Assembly (NCBI GenBank): GCA_029204225.1
Contig: CM055113.1
Coordinates: 18,695,746-18,759,745, forward strand
DNA: 64,000 bases
Direction of reading: 5' to 3'
DNA from: Diphasiastrum complanatum
Lineage: Eukaryota; Streptophyta; Lycopodiopsida; Lycopodiales; Lycopodiaceae
Made by a program: the position numbers and the translations under genes. Shown one piece after another: positions 35,330 through 46,929 of the stretch. Each line of letters begins with the position of its first letter. Position 1 is the first letter of the stretch. Below the pieces are notes generated by a model, which saw only the letters and a program-made list of their open reading frames with translations, was not told where the DNA came from and searched no databases.

Positions 35330-37140
35330 TCTGTGTTGTTCCCAATTGAGATGAGCCCCAACTTGGACAATGTATTCGTTACTTTCATTTGGCTCACTCA
35401 AGGAGAGAGTGATGGTTCGGGCAGGGCCTTCGTAGGGTGAATTATCGTTTGGCTCACGTTGAGCTTGGGGTAATTGGATGGTTACATCCTTGACCATATA
35501 GTCCTTTAAATATGCAGACACATCATGGGCTGGTGATTCGAGGGTGGCCTTGCCTTTCAACTATCTGGATGGTGATTTGGGAGGTTCCGGGATTGGTGTA
35601 TGAGCGGATGTGGTCTCAAGAACTTCCCTAGCAGTGGTAAGGTCTCCAGGTGGCTGAATTTGAAGTGGTTTCTTCATCTTTTCTTTCATGGTATGGCCAC
35701 GAGGTCGTGGCTTCAGAAGACGTGAGGTGTGCAGATGAGGAAGTGGTGGCACATCATGGAGGATTTCATCATCGATTTGAAAAATTGTTTCCTCCTCACA
35801 GAGGTCCCATGGATAGTTTGGTCGTTTGACCGGGTATAGCTTGGTATCATGTTTTTTGACCATAACTTTGGCAACTGGTTCCACTTTGGATGACTTCTAT
35901 AGAAAAGACTTGGGTGAAAGGGCCTCCATGTAGTTGAGGATCTGAATGTTATGTCCAAATCGTATGGGCAATTCTGAATTCATAAGACATTCTCGTCATC
36001 TATGAATAAACCTTTTGATTCAGTAGATAGCCATGCAACATTTAACAACTCATCATTGTGTGGAAGAATATCAATAAAATATTAATGATAGGGGTGTCTA
36101 GATCAGGAATTTATTCATTGTCGATCAGAGAAGTATAGGTACAATCATCCTGATCTTGAGCACAAGAATCGGCATTTCAACAATCAATGGTAGCTACTCT
36201 GTGACTCCAGTTTATGATATCAGTAGATTCAACATAATGACCTTTTTCGTGGGTGGACTGGTATGGCTCAAACACTGAATTAGTAGTAGAAGATCCTTCG
36301 TTGTGAAATCGTGCGGGTTTGAGTACTTTGATCAGCACTTGTGGGAGGAAACCGGTAGGTCAGACCACACTTTGATCAGCCATCCTATGTTGACAAGTGG
36401 GTTTGGTAAGTTTGTCTCTCAGATTCCATTCTATCATGAGGGAGGTGGAAATGATGTTGACACTGGAACCACCATCCAGTACAGCTAGGACTTCGCGAGA
36501 TTGGCGATGGGTAGCTAGAATTTTGATATTGCCCCTTTCACTGAGTGAATTTGTGAGATGTAATGGCATTTCGGGCAACTCGTCAGGGGTGGTGGTGTCA
36601 GTGGATTGGATTTGTTGTTTACAGTTTCTCGCATGTTTCCAAAGAACGTGGAAAGGGAGAGTCACATTGGCTTGTAATAAATCCCCCACAAACTTCAGTA
36701 CCTTAAAAGGGTTTTGTTTTCAAAAGGCATGTGAGGTACTTCATAGGAGGTGGAAGATTCTTGGTTTGCATTGTGAATTTGCTATCGATACTGGTGATGT
36801 AGCCTAATTTCTTCAGATGGATGAGGATAGACAATGGGTGTCAAATCTTCACTTGGAGGGACATTATGCTACTGGGTTTTGTTGGGTGCAATTGTAGGGG
36901 TTTGGCGTTGGGTTTGTGCACGAGTCAAGACCCATGCTGGATGAGTTTTGACTGGCAATGTTTCTACTTGCACGAAACAGACAAGAGTAGCTGGTTTAGA
37001 TCGGGAAGGACAATCCTTCACATGATGCTCAATGCTGCAATTTTCACAAGCTGGTGAAAAGCGAAGTTTATCTGGGCAGCAAATACTAGGATGTTTACCT
37101 ACGCAGATAAAACATCCTCGCTATCGCGGTTCAGTAGTGT
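35330..37140 (-). mobile_element. Ty3/gypsy gag-protease fragment
   Basis: Near 37110-37030 two zinc-knuckle-like motifs appear (CFICVGKHPSIC and CENCSIEHHVKDC). A protease block follows at about 36500-36440 (EVLAVLDGGSSVNIIS, where DGGS resembles the D-[ST/G]-G active site). The region at 35884-35324 is open in two frames without a recognised domain (proline-rich, IPEPPKSPSR). Multiple stops are present. RT, RNase H and integrase core are missing. Confidence 0.6.
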
Positions 37141-37149
37141 CTTCCACAT

Positions 37150-38055
37150 AATAAGTTGTTGAACTGATGGCATTGGGATCAAGATAGTGAAGCATGACGT
37201 CTCGAGTCGGATAGGTGATGTATAGCTCACTTTACTTTGTGCTACTAGCAGGAACTGACGGCCTTGAAAATCGAGTCTGTAAGTCCATTTGGAACTAACC
37301 TCTTCTTAGGGTTTTGACTTCGATGAGCCTTGAGCTTGTACCATGCAAGTTTTCAAGGTTTTAAGGTTTTGACAAAGAATGCCTAGGATTTTGTCATACC
37401 AACACCTCTAGCTCATGATGTTGCTGCACATAAGTCCATATGCGCACCTTGAACCAACATTAATAGATGGTACTAGGTTTTGGACCATTTTCATTTGAAA
37501 TGCTCAGATGACCCACTAAATAAATGCAAAATGAAGCTAGTTTCGACAATCTACATCCCATGGCCTAAACATTCTTGCAGTGCTCAGATTCCATAGTTGT
37601 ATAAACTTCTACTTGTGATTGTCTTTCATGAAGTTGACTTGCATCTAGGTAGGTGTGTTTACACTACACCTAAAGGAACATTCGTATCATTAACCAAAAT
37701 ATGCTACACACAAATAAAAATAGAAAATATGCAATCATCAACCAGGGAAGTAGAAATTGCACAAATGTGAGATTTCTTCGTTGTCACTATGGAATTGGTG
37801 ATGTGTTGTCCAAGAAAATTTGTAGCATCTCCTCTCAAAATTTGTAAATCATGTCAACTCGACAACTGCCACATACAAATTGTCAATGTACATACCCAAA
37901 ATTTTCATACTCTAGTGAGAACTACAAAAAAACATGACAAAGGATTTGTTAGGGCAAGGATTTAGTCAAATGTAAACCACATTTGGATGTTTATGCAAAA
38001 TGATACCACTTACTATGCATTGTAGAGAAGGATGAAGACACACCTTTGTTTCAAC
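37150..38055. other. No gene recognised
   Basis: No recognised domain on either strand. Part may be gypsy gag or 5' untranslated sequence to the right of the zinc knuckles, but I see no primer-binding site or LTR. Confidence 0.35.
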
Positions 38056-38061
38056 CTTGGC

Positions 38062-38466
38062 TTAATGTATTGCATGCTCATCTCCCTTCCCCACTGCTGT
38101 TGTAAAGAAGGACGTGGATATATGCATCACTTCTCTATTGTGGAGTGGCATTTGCGTATGCCAAAACCCTAAGCCTGTTTCAATTAGAACTTCCGATATC
38201 CAAGGATTTTTTTCATTTCCAAACTCCTCAAGCTTGCGTGCTATGTCATGTTCACTAAACTGTGCCAAAACAATGTGTCTTGTTGGTCCAACAAGATCAA
38301 CTGATGTATCTTCATTTCGAATGGGTGGGGGTGCAAAATGGGGTTGTGAAGAGTTTCCAACCATCATCGGCCCAACTTCCTGCCTGACATCTTCATTCAA
38401 AGAGTTCGGGGATAGATTTTCAGATTTCAGAGAGTTTAGGGTCAACTCATGCCCATGTGATAGCAA
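38062..38466 (-). CDS. Unrecognised 134-codon ORF, possible gene fragment
   Basis: The ORF is open for 134 codons with ordinary amino-acid composition. It contains PHFAPPPIRNEDTSVD and FGNEKNPWISEVLIETGLGF. I do not recognise a domain, and no splice sites or start context single it out. Its N-terminal edge lies within about 20 bp of a plus-strand copia RNase H fragment, so it could be truncated by that insertion. It may also be chance. Confidence 0.25.
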   Translation of the reverse strand: MLSHGHELTLNSLKSENLSPNSLNEDVRQEVGPMMVGNSSQPHFAPPPIRNEDTSVDLVGPTRHIVLAQFSEHDIARKLEEFGNEKNPWISEVLIETGLGFWHTQMPLHNREVMHISTSFFTTAVGKGDEHAIH

Positions 38467-38479
38467 GAGTTGTATTGCT

Positions 38480-38689
38480 ATGATGAAGAATCCTCGATTT
38501 CATGCTCGGACAAAACACATTGAGATTCAGTACCACTTTGTTCGACATCAAGTTGCAGATGGCAAAGTACAATTGGAGTACTGCGCTACAGAGGATATGG
38601 TTGCTAATATATTCACCAAACCACTCACTAAGGATAAATTTGAATTCTGTAGAAGACAATTAAGAATAGTACATGTCGAGATGTCATAG
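38480..38689 (+). pseudogene. copia RNase H C-terminal fragment
   Basis: Reads NPRFHARTKHIEIQYHFVRH and MVANIFTKPLTKDKFEFCR, then stops at 38687. This is the typical end of copia pol. Only the last 70 or so codons remain. Confidence 0.85.
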
Positions 38690-38732
38690 ACATTTTGACT
38701 AAGTATAAGTATAGTCTAAATGTTTAACGGAC

Positions 38733-39110
38733 TGTTATATTCCACGTGGACCAAGTTGGGGGGTTATATTCCACGTGGACCAAGTTGGGTCCCCAACTGT
38801 CACACTTAAGACACTTCTCTTTGAGCGTGGTCTCTCCTCTCTTTTATATATCATTGTAATAGCAGTTGCTCTCCATTCCATTCGTTATAATATACAACAA
38901 CACTCATTCTATTGTCACACACACACTCTCTCTCTCTCTCTCTCTCTCCCTCGTTTCCGCAATACTCAGCAATATGTTTTGGCATTGGCGAGGCTCTCTT
39001 TCACTATCACTCTGTATTTTTCCTCATCTATTGACACATATAAAACCCTTGCCTGGGATTAAAAAGACATCTCCAAAGTTCTCTTACTCCACCTTTTGAA
39101 ATTGAACCCT
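38733..39110 (+). repeat. copia 3' LTR with tandem G-boxes
   Basis: Begins TGTTATATTCCACGTGGACC about 45 bp after the pol stop. A 29-bp unit is tandemly repeated (38735-38763 and 38764-38792), each copy carrying a perfect CACGTG (38743-38748 and 38772-38777). A TATA-like box (TTTATATA, 38843-38850) and a (CT) run at 38924-38948 follow. The right end is estimated. Confidence 0.6.
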
Positions 39111-40578
39111 TCAGCAATTTGATTGAACAACACGTTACAGATTACGTCACAACTTAAATCTTGCAAACTTGGAAAATATTTTCATACCCATTGAAGCTAT
39201 GTCTCAGCGATCAAGTATAATTAATTCTCTGGTTCTTTAAGCTACAGTAGAGAAAACGAGAAATTATTCTTACTGAAGGTTTTATTACGAAGCACAGAGC
39301 ATCCGCTTGACAACAGACTCTGTAAAAACTGGACTCAGCGAAACTTCGGAAATAACGAATTTCCATCAAGATTCCTGGTGGTGAGCCTATGATTTTGAAC
39401 TGTCTTGTTATTTTTCACTGTTTAAAAAAAATTACCCAAAAAATTGCTATACTTTCAGCCAAAGGATATTCCATAAGATGATTCGTAGGTATCAAAAACT
39501 GATGAGTATAGAGCACAGGTTTGGGAGGACGCTTACATCTGCCTCAGACGCCAGTAAATAGTGGTAATCATCTAGAAAAGGCTTGTTCTCTTTAAAGATG
39601 GAGCGAAAAAGCGTATGCTTAGCTTACAGACTTATACAAACTTTCCAAAGTAAAATTGAATGATCCACCGAAGCTACCGATACATTTAGGCATAAAAGGT
39701 CATAACAACACCAAGCGAATTAGTAATGCATGCAGACTCGAGCTACATTGGGTTCTTCAAACCTGAACAGCAACTAGGACTTGTGGCTCAATAAAACAAA
39801 TGTAAGTGTTGAACTACAGCTTCATTAAGTGCAATGGGTCACTATGATAATCGCCATTCTATTGCTTTGTTTTGGTAGGCCATGCACAAAACATAACTCA
39901 GACAGAGATTTCCATACAACGTTGGTTGATTGGTCCTTTATTCATCTCAAAATCTCATGTTCAATTGAGTTCACTCAGCCTGATCACATGGACAAAACAT
40001 AAGATAACAGTTGAAGTAAGCACCATACTCGTACTTTTGGTTTGTATTTGCTAGCGCCCTTCTTAACTGGCACTACTTAAATCGATTTGTTTATGCTGAC
40101 ACTATGAATCTGTGAAATTGTCAGGTTGTGTAGAAAATCAGTATGGAGGATATGAGTTTGAAGCTGGAGGATACTAATAAAATCGTTACTTCAGTCTGAA
40201 TTTTTTTCAGTTTGGTTCGTGCTGGCCTTCTTGTTCCTTATCTGCAGGCTCGAAGGGAATGATGCCGGAGAAGGGCAAAGACTGGTAGTCACATCGCTAG
40301 CTACAGCTAGAATACATCACAGGAATATATTGAAATCTTTATTTCAGTTTGAATTTTTTTCAGTTTGGTTTGTGCTTGAGATCAACAAGATTTGGGGCAA
40401 AGATGTTTTCTTTCTTGATGCCCGAGGTATCATCTATTGTGCTGTGGCCATTTGCTGTTGTATAGGATGATTCAGCTGTACAGATCTGGAAGGTTCAAGT
40501 TTATCAATCGAGACTGGCTGGCTTTCTCGAGTTTTCTGTAATTACATGAAGCAAAAGCATTGACAACAATTTGTAAAC

Positions 40579-40631
<53 letters not shown>

Positions 40632-41270
40632 GTCTTGTAATAGGTGCTCACAAAATATTTGGTTTCTTCCTATAACAAGCGCATTATGTTTAGGATTTCA
40701 AAGTAATTCAACTTTTTAAAGGTAAGGATGGCAATATCTAGAGTGCAATTAGTGTGGGAGTAAGGAGATTAATAAGCCTGTCCCAATTCTAAGGCTTGGA
40801 TAGATTCTATGGCTGCTGTGATTGATCTCATCAAATGAAACATGAACATTAATGTAGTAGTTGATTAGCTCTGAAATTCAAAATCGTTTACATGTCACAC
40901 TTAGAAAAAATGGTACAATCGTATTTGAGTGTCTAAGTTTGCCTAGAGGGCATCAAGCCAAATTGTCAAATCTTTTTATGATTAAGGGGATTATGCTTTC
41001 AAGTTGCCGAAATCATGCTATTTCTTTCTTTATGATGCTAGCATTCCCATCTTTAGCCTTTAGTTAGTACTTGTTGGTTCATTCACTTCCATTTATAATC
41101 CTTCAATCCAAATGATTGTAAAAAATGCAATTGCAAATATTTAAGTTAATGCTTTTACTTTTATTTTATCATTAGTTTTTGTGTTATATTTAGAATCTCA
41201 TCATTTGTTTCATCATGTAAATTTTTTTTTTCATCGAACATAAATGAATGGGAACTCACACAATCACTTT
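39111..41270. other. No gene recognised; (CT)25 array and a local duplication
   Basis: No coding domain was found. A short imperfect direct repeat occurs at about 40187-40230 and 40334-40376 (TGAATTTTTTTCAGTTTGGTT). The rest is AT-rich intergenic sequence. Confidence 0.4.
40581..40630. repeat. (CT)25 microsatellite
   Basis: Uninterrupted CT dinucleotides. Confidence 0.97.
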
Positions 41271-41278
41271 TAGGTATA

Positions 41279-41470
41279 TTGGATGTTCTCTATGAACAAG
41301 TTATAATTTGTTTCGGATGTCCTCTAGAGCTTATCAGTGATAGGGGTACACATTTCCTTAACTTTGTCATAGCAGATCTTCTTTCCAAATTTTTTGTGGT
41401 ACATCGCAAAAGTTTCCCATACTATCCACGCTGCAATGGCCAGGCAGACACTTCCACAAAAGCCCTCACC
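41279..41470 (+). pseudogene. Ty3/gypsy integrase core fragment
   Basis: Reads CFGCPLELISDRGTHFLN, then FPYYPRCNGQADTSTKALT, matching the second Asp and Glu-proximal part of gypsy integrase (usually SDRGTHF and YHPQ-NGQAE). The Glu is replaced by Asp here. Only about 65 codons remain before unrelated coding sequence begins. Confidence 0.75.
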
Positions 41471-41474
41471 TGTA

Positions 41475-43480
41475 CAAATCTCCACCCTACTTGACTCCAC
41501 AGTCAACGTAGATGAGTTTGCATTACAATTACTAAGCGCACTTCCATCAACCACCGTCACCACTAACCCAATTCAAACATCTCCGCCACACAGTATCTCC
41601 CCACCTCTTGTACCCCTCAATCCACAATCACCTCCACCTACTTTTCATACATCTCCATCTAGCCCTGCTCCTGATTTTCTACCCTTTAACCCAATGCCAT
41701 ATTCTAACTACACACGCACCCTCCCTGACATTGGTCCTTGGGAGCAGTTACCCCTTGCAGCCCAAAAAGCGGTATGGTTGGTGAATGAGCTCCAATACAA
41801 TCTATTCGGCACCCTAGGGGGACAGTATACTATGCGGCAATTCGACAATGGTGCTATGGCGGACCTTCAGAAACAAATAGCAAGGCTGAAGGAGGAAAAC
41901 AAACAACAACAGTTGTAGATCCAGAACCTCACGAATTACAATCAACAACAGCAGCAGATGCTACTCCACCTCCAGAACCAGCTCCAACTGAAGGTATCCA
42001 ACATGCAGCAAACCACCGATACCCTCAAAGCCGAAAAAGATGAGGCTGTAGCAGATGCACAAGCAGCACGTTCCGCTATGACGGAACAGTTGGAATTGGT
42101 GGACTTCAATGACTTCGCACCACCAACTATCCATGAGGAAATTGCCATTCCAGTGGTGGCCTATCAAACGCTGGCCCAAAAGTTGAAAGCCACGACAGAG
42201 CATCACTCAAAAATACAACAATCATACATTGCTTCCGTCGAGGCCCTAAACCAACACATAGCCACCCTGGAAGAACACTTAAAGGCCGCTATCCAGTCGA
42301 CACCGTCTATTCATGTAGAGCACGCCCAATTCCATGATTCGGGACACCACTTTGATGGACCAGATGGTGGAGATGGAACAGTATTCCAACAGCCTCCTCT
42401 TGCAACTCAAGGCTCCGTATTTCAAGGCCAACCCCTGGGGCAAGGAGCTCAAACACCAACCAATCCGTCAAGCTCCGGGGGTACCAGCTCCCAACATTAT
42501 CTTTTTCCTTCCACCGCTTCTAACCCTCTCAACACCACTAACCCCCCCTTCATTCCACGACAATTTTCTCCTGAGTCACAAAGAATTGCTGAAGGTAACC
42601 CCTCGCCTCCTCTCTCTACTGAACCCGATCCACAAATTCAACATGAGATTGCCTCTGAAGCACCAACCATCTGGCATGGAATCACGCCCATAGAACCAAG
42701 CAAGGATTTGCGCGCCTCTCAGGCGTTTGCAAAGAAATATCCAACAACAAAAGAGCGAGGTGGCTACATATTGCTAGATTTGGACCAGTGTCAAACACAT
42801 AAAGCAGCAGTCAAACTCCTAGATCCACAACCTCTCTAGCGTCATCAGCTCTTCCTGCAGAGTAAGACCTCAATGGCATGGTATATCGAAGCTCCCTCCT
42901 ACATGCGCACAAATCCTTATTACTATCCAGTAGTGAGGCGAGAACCGTTTCCTGCCACCAAGGTCAAGAACAGAATCTTTTGGCCTAATCTCACAGGCGT
43001 AGATACCAGCAACTGAGCCGAAGACAAGGTCACCAATTGCCGAGTATTCTACCAGAAGCACCATGGCAATCCTGATCGTGACGTCAGATATTTTGCTAAT
43101 AATTGCGGCCTGGTGGCATTTCTGGCAGAACTCAGAGGTTTTTGGGATCAAGGGTTACCCCCAATCGTCCTTGATATCAATAAACCCTTGTGAACGCAAG
43201 ATGACCATATCAACATAGCAAGGCTCTATTATTGCGCTGCACTCATTTCCGCCCTACACGTTGATATGGTGGAGCTATGGAAAACCCATAACTTTCTACA
43301 GGGTATGCTCCATTATTACAAACCCATGCCCTTCCTGAACAACTTACGGTGGCAAATGATGGAGGGCATCGGCACGACAATCTACCATCTCCCGACAACA
43401 ACAGTCTCACCTCCAAGAAGCACAAAAGATCTAGGATGAAAAGGCGTCGATTGATGTGGGACCACCAATCCAATAAGGAG
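41475..43480 (+). pseudogene. Unusual proline-rich, coiled-coil ORF upstream of a retroelement LTR
   Basis: One long coding stretch, interrupted by only a few stops (near 41917, 42838, 43015, 43192 and 43428). Order: a proline/serine/threonine-rich region (41550-41690); a short conserved-looking block (LPLAAQKAVWLVNELQYN, 41750-41803); a glutamine/lysine-rich probable coiled coil (41860-42320); a second Pro/Ser-rich region (42370-42640); then a folded-looking end with TSMAWYIEAPSYMRTNPYYY and FWPNLTGVDTSN. It lies between a gypsy integrase fragment and a polypurine tract plus LTR, so it is probably an element-encoded extra or gag-like ORF. I recognise no family. Confidence 0.45.
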
Positions 43481-44200
43481 GGGGATAATGTTAGCAACTG
43501 TGCTAACACAGAGAAAATAAAAAAAGAAAGAAATAAAGCTCCGTGGCATGTGTTTTTTAAGTCCACGCATGAGTATCTGTCAATAAACTTCAACCCTGGC
43601 ATGTGTTTTGTAAGTCCATGAGTAGAAGCTTAAATAATAATAAAATAGCTTAAACTTAGATTTAGAACTTAGACTTAGGAAACTTAAGATAGAGATATTT
43701 TATCTTAAGTTTTCCTAAGTTAAGAAACTTTGAAGTTCTAAATCCTAAGTTAGAAGTTCTAGAAAGGCTAGAAATAGATTAGTCCCATAAGTTAGTAGAC
43801 ACTTATGGAAGACCCTCCTTGCCATAAAAGGAGAGGTGTTTGCATTGTAAACAACACTACGAGATTATGCTAAATTGCTCTCTATTGAGATTATCATTCC
43901 ATTCCTTTGTGTTCCCATTGGAAGGTGCATAGCTTGAGGGAAAGTGCTCGGGCCTCCTCTTGCCTCTTGTCATTGGCTTATTGTGGCATGGTTTTAATTG
44001 TTTATTGCTTAGTTTAGCCGCAATTCTTATCATCTCTTTTTGGGTGTTACGTAGGATTTAGCAATCTTGCTAGTTGGGTTTGCCTTAGCAAGGAATTTTA
44101 TTGTTGTTATTAATTAGCTTTATTTTCATTTCGGGCACTAGTGGGGTAAGCCTTAGTGCTCTCATTTCTGTTGATTCTTTCTGTAATTTCCATTGAAGCT
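43475..44200 (+). repeat. Polypurine tract and 3' LTR
   Basis: AAGGAGGGGGA (43475-43485) is followed by TGTTAGCAACTGTGCTAACA (43489-43508), a typical LTR start with a terminal palindrome. A TATA-like CCATAAAAGGAGAG lies near 43823. The outer end is uncertain (before the CT array). No partner LTR is in the window. Confidence 0.6.
43674..43719. repeat. 18-bp stem hairpin in the LTR
   Basis: CTTAGGAAACTTAAGATA pairs with TATCTTAAGTTTTCCTAAG (one bulged T) around an 8-9 nt loop. It is followed by further TAAGTT/AACTTA repeats to about 43765. Confidence 0.8.
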
Positions 44201-44296
44201 TGTTGTAGAAACTTAAAAAGTGGACGAATCTCTACATCCCTATACTACACCCGTAAGTAGATCTAGCCACCGCACATGCATGCAAGAAATTCTTCC

Positions 44297-44444
<148 letters not shown>

Positions 44445-44768
44445 TACGATACTATAATCTCATGGTAGCCCTGTACCTAACCATGGCCACATTGGAATTT
44501 GGCCCGCCATTCGACTTCGGTCCGCATTCCGTTTCCGACGCACCCCACACTCCACTAAACCCTGTGTTCCCCTCCTCCACAATCCATCCAAAACACCCCC
44601 CACCAAAGGATTGACGAACTAATTTTGGCAGCATCTATATGTCTACCTTCGGTGGGCACATCCCCATCAACGACCATCGGCTTTCTTCCTAAACCATCGG
44701 CCGCCATCCTAATCATCGATTGTCACCCATATCGTCCGCCCTCGCCCGTCAACGACAGGCACACTTCG

Positions 44769-45375
44769 CTAGTATATACTAAAAGAATTTGGGTTTTCGG
44801 GTAGCTCACGCTTCCCGTCACGCTCTCACGGACAGCGTGAGCTACTTGGGAAACCCCCCCACCCTCACTAGCCCCCTCACGATTTCCTGCACACGAGTGT
44901 CTGTGCGCTGCCTGTCACATTTGAATTTGCCCGCCCAACGGTGCCCGCCATTGGGCATGCAGGCGTTACTAGTATACACTAAAAAAAATTTGGGTTTTTG
45001 AGCAGCTCACGCTGCTCGTCACGCTCTCATGGGCAGCTCGTGCTGCCCGGAAACCCCATGTTTTTAAACTAAAACAAGGTTGGGGAAGGGTAAAGGCCAT
45101 AGGCAGGGGGGTGGGCACGAGCAGGGGCGGGGACAGGCAGGGGGATGGGCACGGGCCCGCCGCCCTCAAATTTGAATTTGCCCGTCGTTGGACGGGCAAG
45201 CGTACTAGGATATACTAAAAGAAAAGTGGTTTTTGGGCAGCTCACACTACCCATCACGCTCTCACGGGCAGCGTGAGCTGGCCAAAAACCCATGTTTTTA
45301 GGTAAAAAACGTTGAGGAAGGGTGAAGGCCACAGGCAGGGGATGGCACGGGCACGGGCAGAGACGGGAGCGGGCA
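44769..45375. repeat. GC-rich tandem repeat with hairpin, three units
   Basis: Units start at 44769, 44967 and 45203 with (T)ACTAGTATAYACTAAAA. Each is followed by GGGTTTT, then an inverted repeat (GTAGCTCACGCT 44801-44812 with AGCGTGAGCTAC 44834-44845 in unit 1; imperfect in 2 and 3), a GGGGAAGGGT/GAGGAAGGGTGAAGGCC region in units 2 and 3, and a TTTGAATTTGCCCG end. The spacings of 198 and 236 bp reflect indels. Confidence 0.8.
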
Positions 45376-46440
45376 TGGACAGTTTTACACAAAGTTGTAT
45401 AAAAGCTTACAGTGTAGAGTACCATAAAGCAAAGCAAGTCTTAGGAAACTCAACTGTTACCTACCACCGTCCCACAAAACAAAATTGCACGAGTTAGTTC
45501 AGTGAGGAAGACACATGTCATAGTTGAGCATCAGTTGTTATCCATGTCCGAAACAAGATTCACTACCAACTTAACTGAAATGTATCATAATTAGTCCAAT
45601 ATTCCCTACCATTAGCTTACCATGTCGTAGGTCTTGCCCTAATATCACTATATCAGGACATCCACCATACCGATCAATTTTAGGCAAGTAATCCTATCAT
45701 TACAATATAATTGTCGAACAACAGCCTATGAAGCAACCATAATCATTCACTTGAAAATGGAAAAGGTCTGGTTTGATCATAGAAGTAGGTATAGGCACAT
45801 CCACGCCATACTCATGAACCAATTGGTACCAACTTACAGACTTGCTAACAAATGGACCCTATGAAACAATGTTTGGGAAAATCCATGCCATTCAAGCTAA
45901 CCTTGACAAATCCATGTCATTCAAGTTTACCAAACCCAAGGCCAATTCAAACTAAACAGATGCAAATCCTGCAAACCATTACTCTTACTATTGTCCAGTA
46001 ACCTGTCTTTTTGTAATAAGTAGAATGTGATCGTCCTCGTAGGGATTAGGGTAAATCCATACCATCTTGACTAGTAAGACTATCAAGTTGTCTTGCACGA
46101 GCGTGGAATAGTCTGAGCATATCCATGATTTCCACACCAACTAGCAACCCATCTTACTTGTAATCAAGTGTAGAAACAACTTATTTCTATGTTCTACACG
46201 TATATGTTTCTTTCTTAGAGTTCAAACACTGCATATAAGTCGATCACTATTAATTTTTTCAACATAGGCACCCTAATTTTTGTTATGCTAATTGGAAGAT
46301 GGTTTTTTCAGTATCAAATTCAAGCAAAGAGTAGTATTAGGTTGAAAGACCTAAATAATGCTTAACAAACTCAGTATTTTCGGTTTATTAGTATCCAACC
46401 TACTCTTAGAATTGTGAACATGCATATCCGTCGTAATGTT
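45376..46440. other. No gene recognised
   Basis: AT-rich sequence with no recognised domain, repeat partner or regulatory signal. Confidence 0.4.
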
Positions 46441-46444
46441 TTTA

Positions 46445-46622
46445 CTTGGAAATGGTTTGCATGTGGTATTAGAAGTTTAGTTCTGAAATAGATTGAAAGA
46501 GTAGTATGACAACACAAGTTCCTCAGGCGTCAAAGATAGCCATTGTCTGAGTAGAATTTGAGGAGCTGTAGACATCCATGTTCTGATCAGAGTGAGTGAA
46601 CAAATGTTATCAAACAACAATG
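46445..46622. repeat. Dispersed repeat, copy at 50725-50915
   Basis: GAAATGGTTTGCATGTGGTATTA, GTTTAGTTCTGAAATAGATTG and GAGTGAACAAATGTTATC recur in the same order at 50725-50915. Identity is high with a few indels. The pair flanks the copia element at 47.8-50.5 kb in the same orientation. Confidence 0.8.
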
Positions 46623-46929
46623 AAGTGCATTCAAATCACAATAAGCATTCATCTACATTATACACAGATAGAAAAGCATATTATTGCTATATTACACTGA
46701 AGCACAACAAATAATAGTTACAACCAGAATGATGACATAACTGGGAGGCTCAAAATCATTCATCTCACATAGAGTGTGCCTAGATGATCCATTTATAGAT
46801 TGCATCCATATTAAGTATAGTAAATGTTTGTCACCTAATTAGTTAAGCTGTTGTACTTGGAAGTCTTTGGCTTTTGTGACAACTATACATAGTATATACG
46901 GTCAATGAATCAGGGAATGTTGACGCGGA

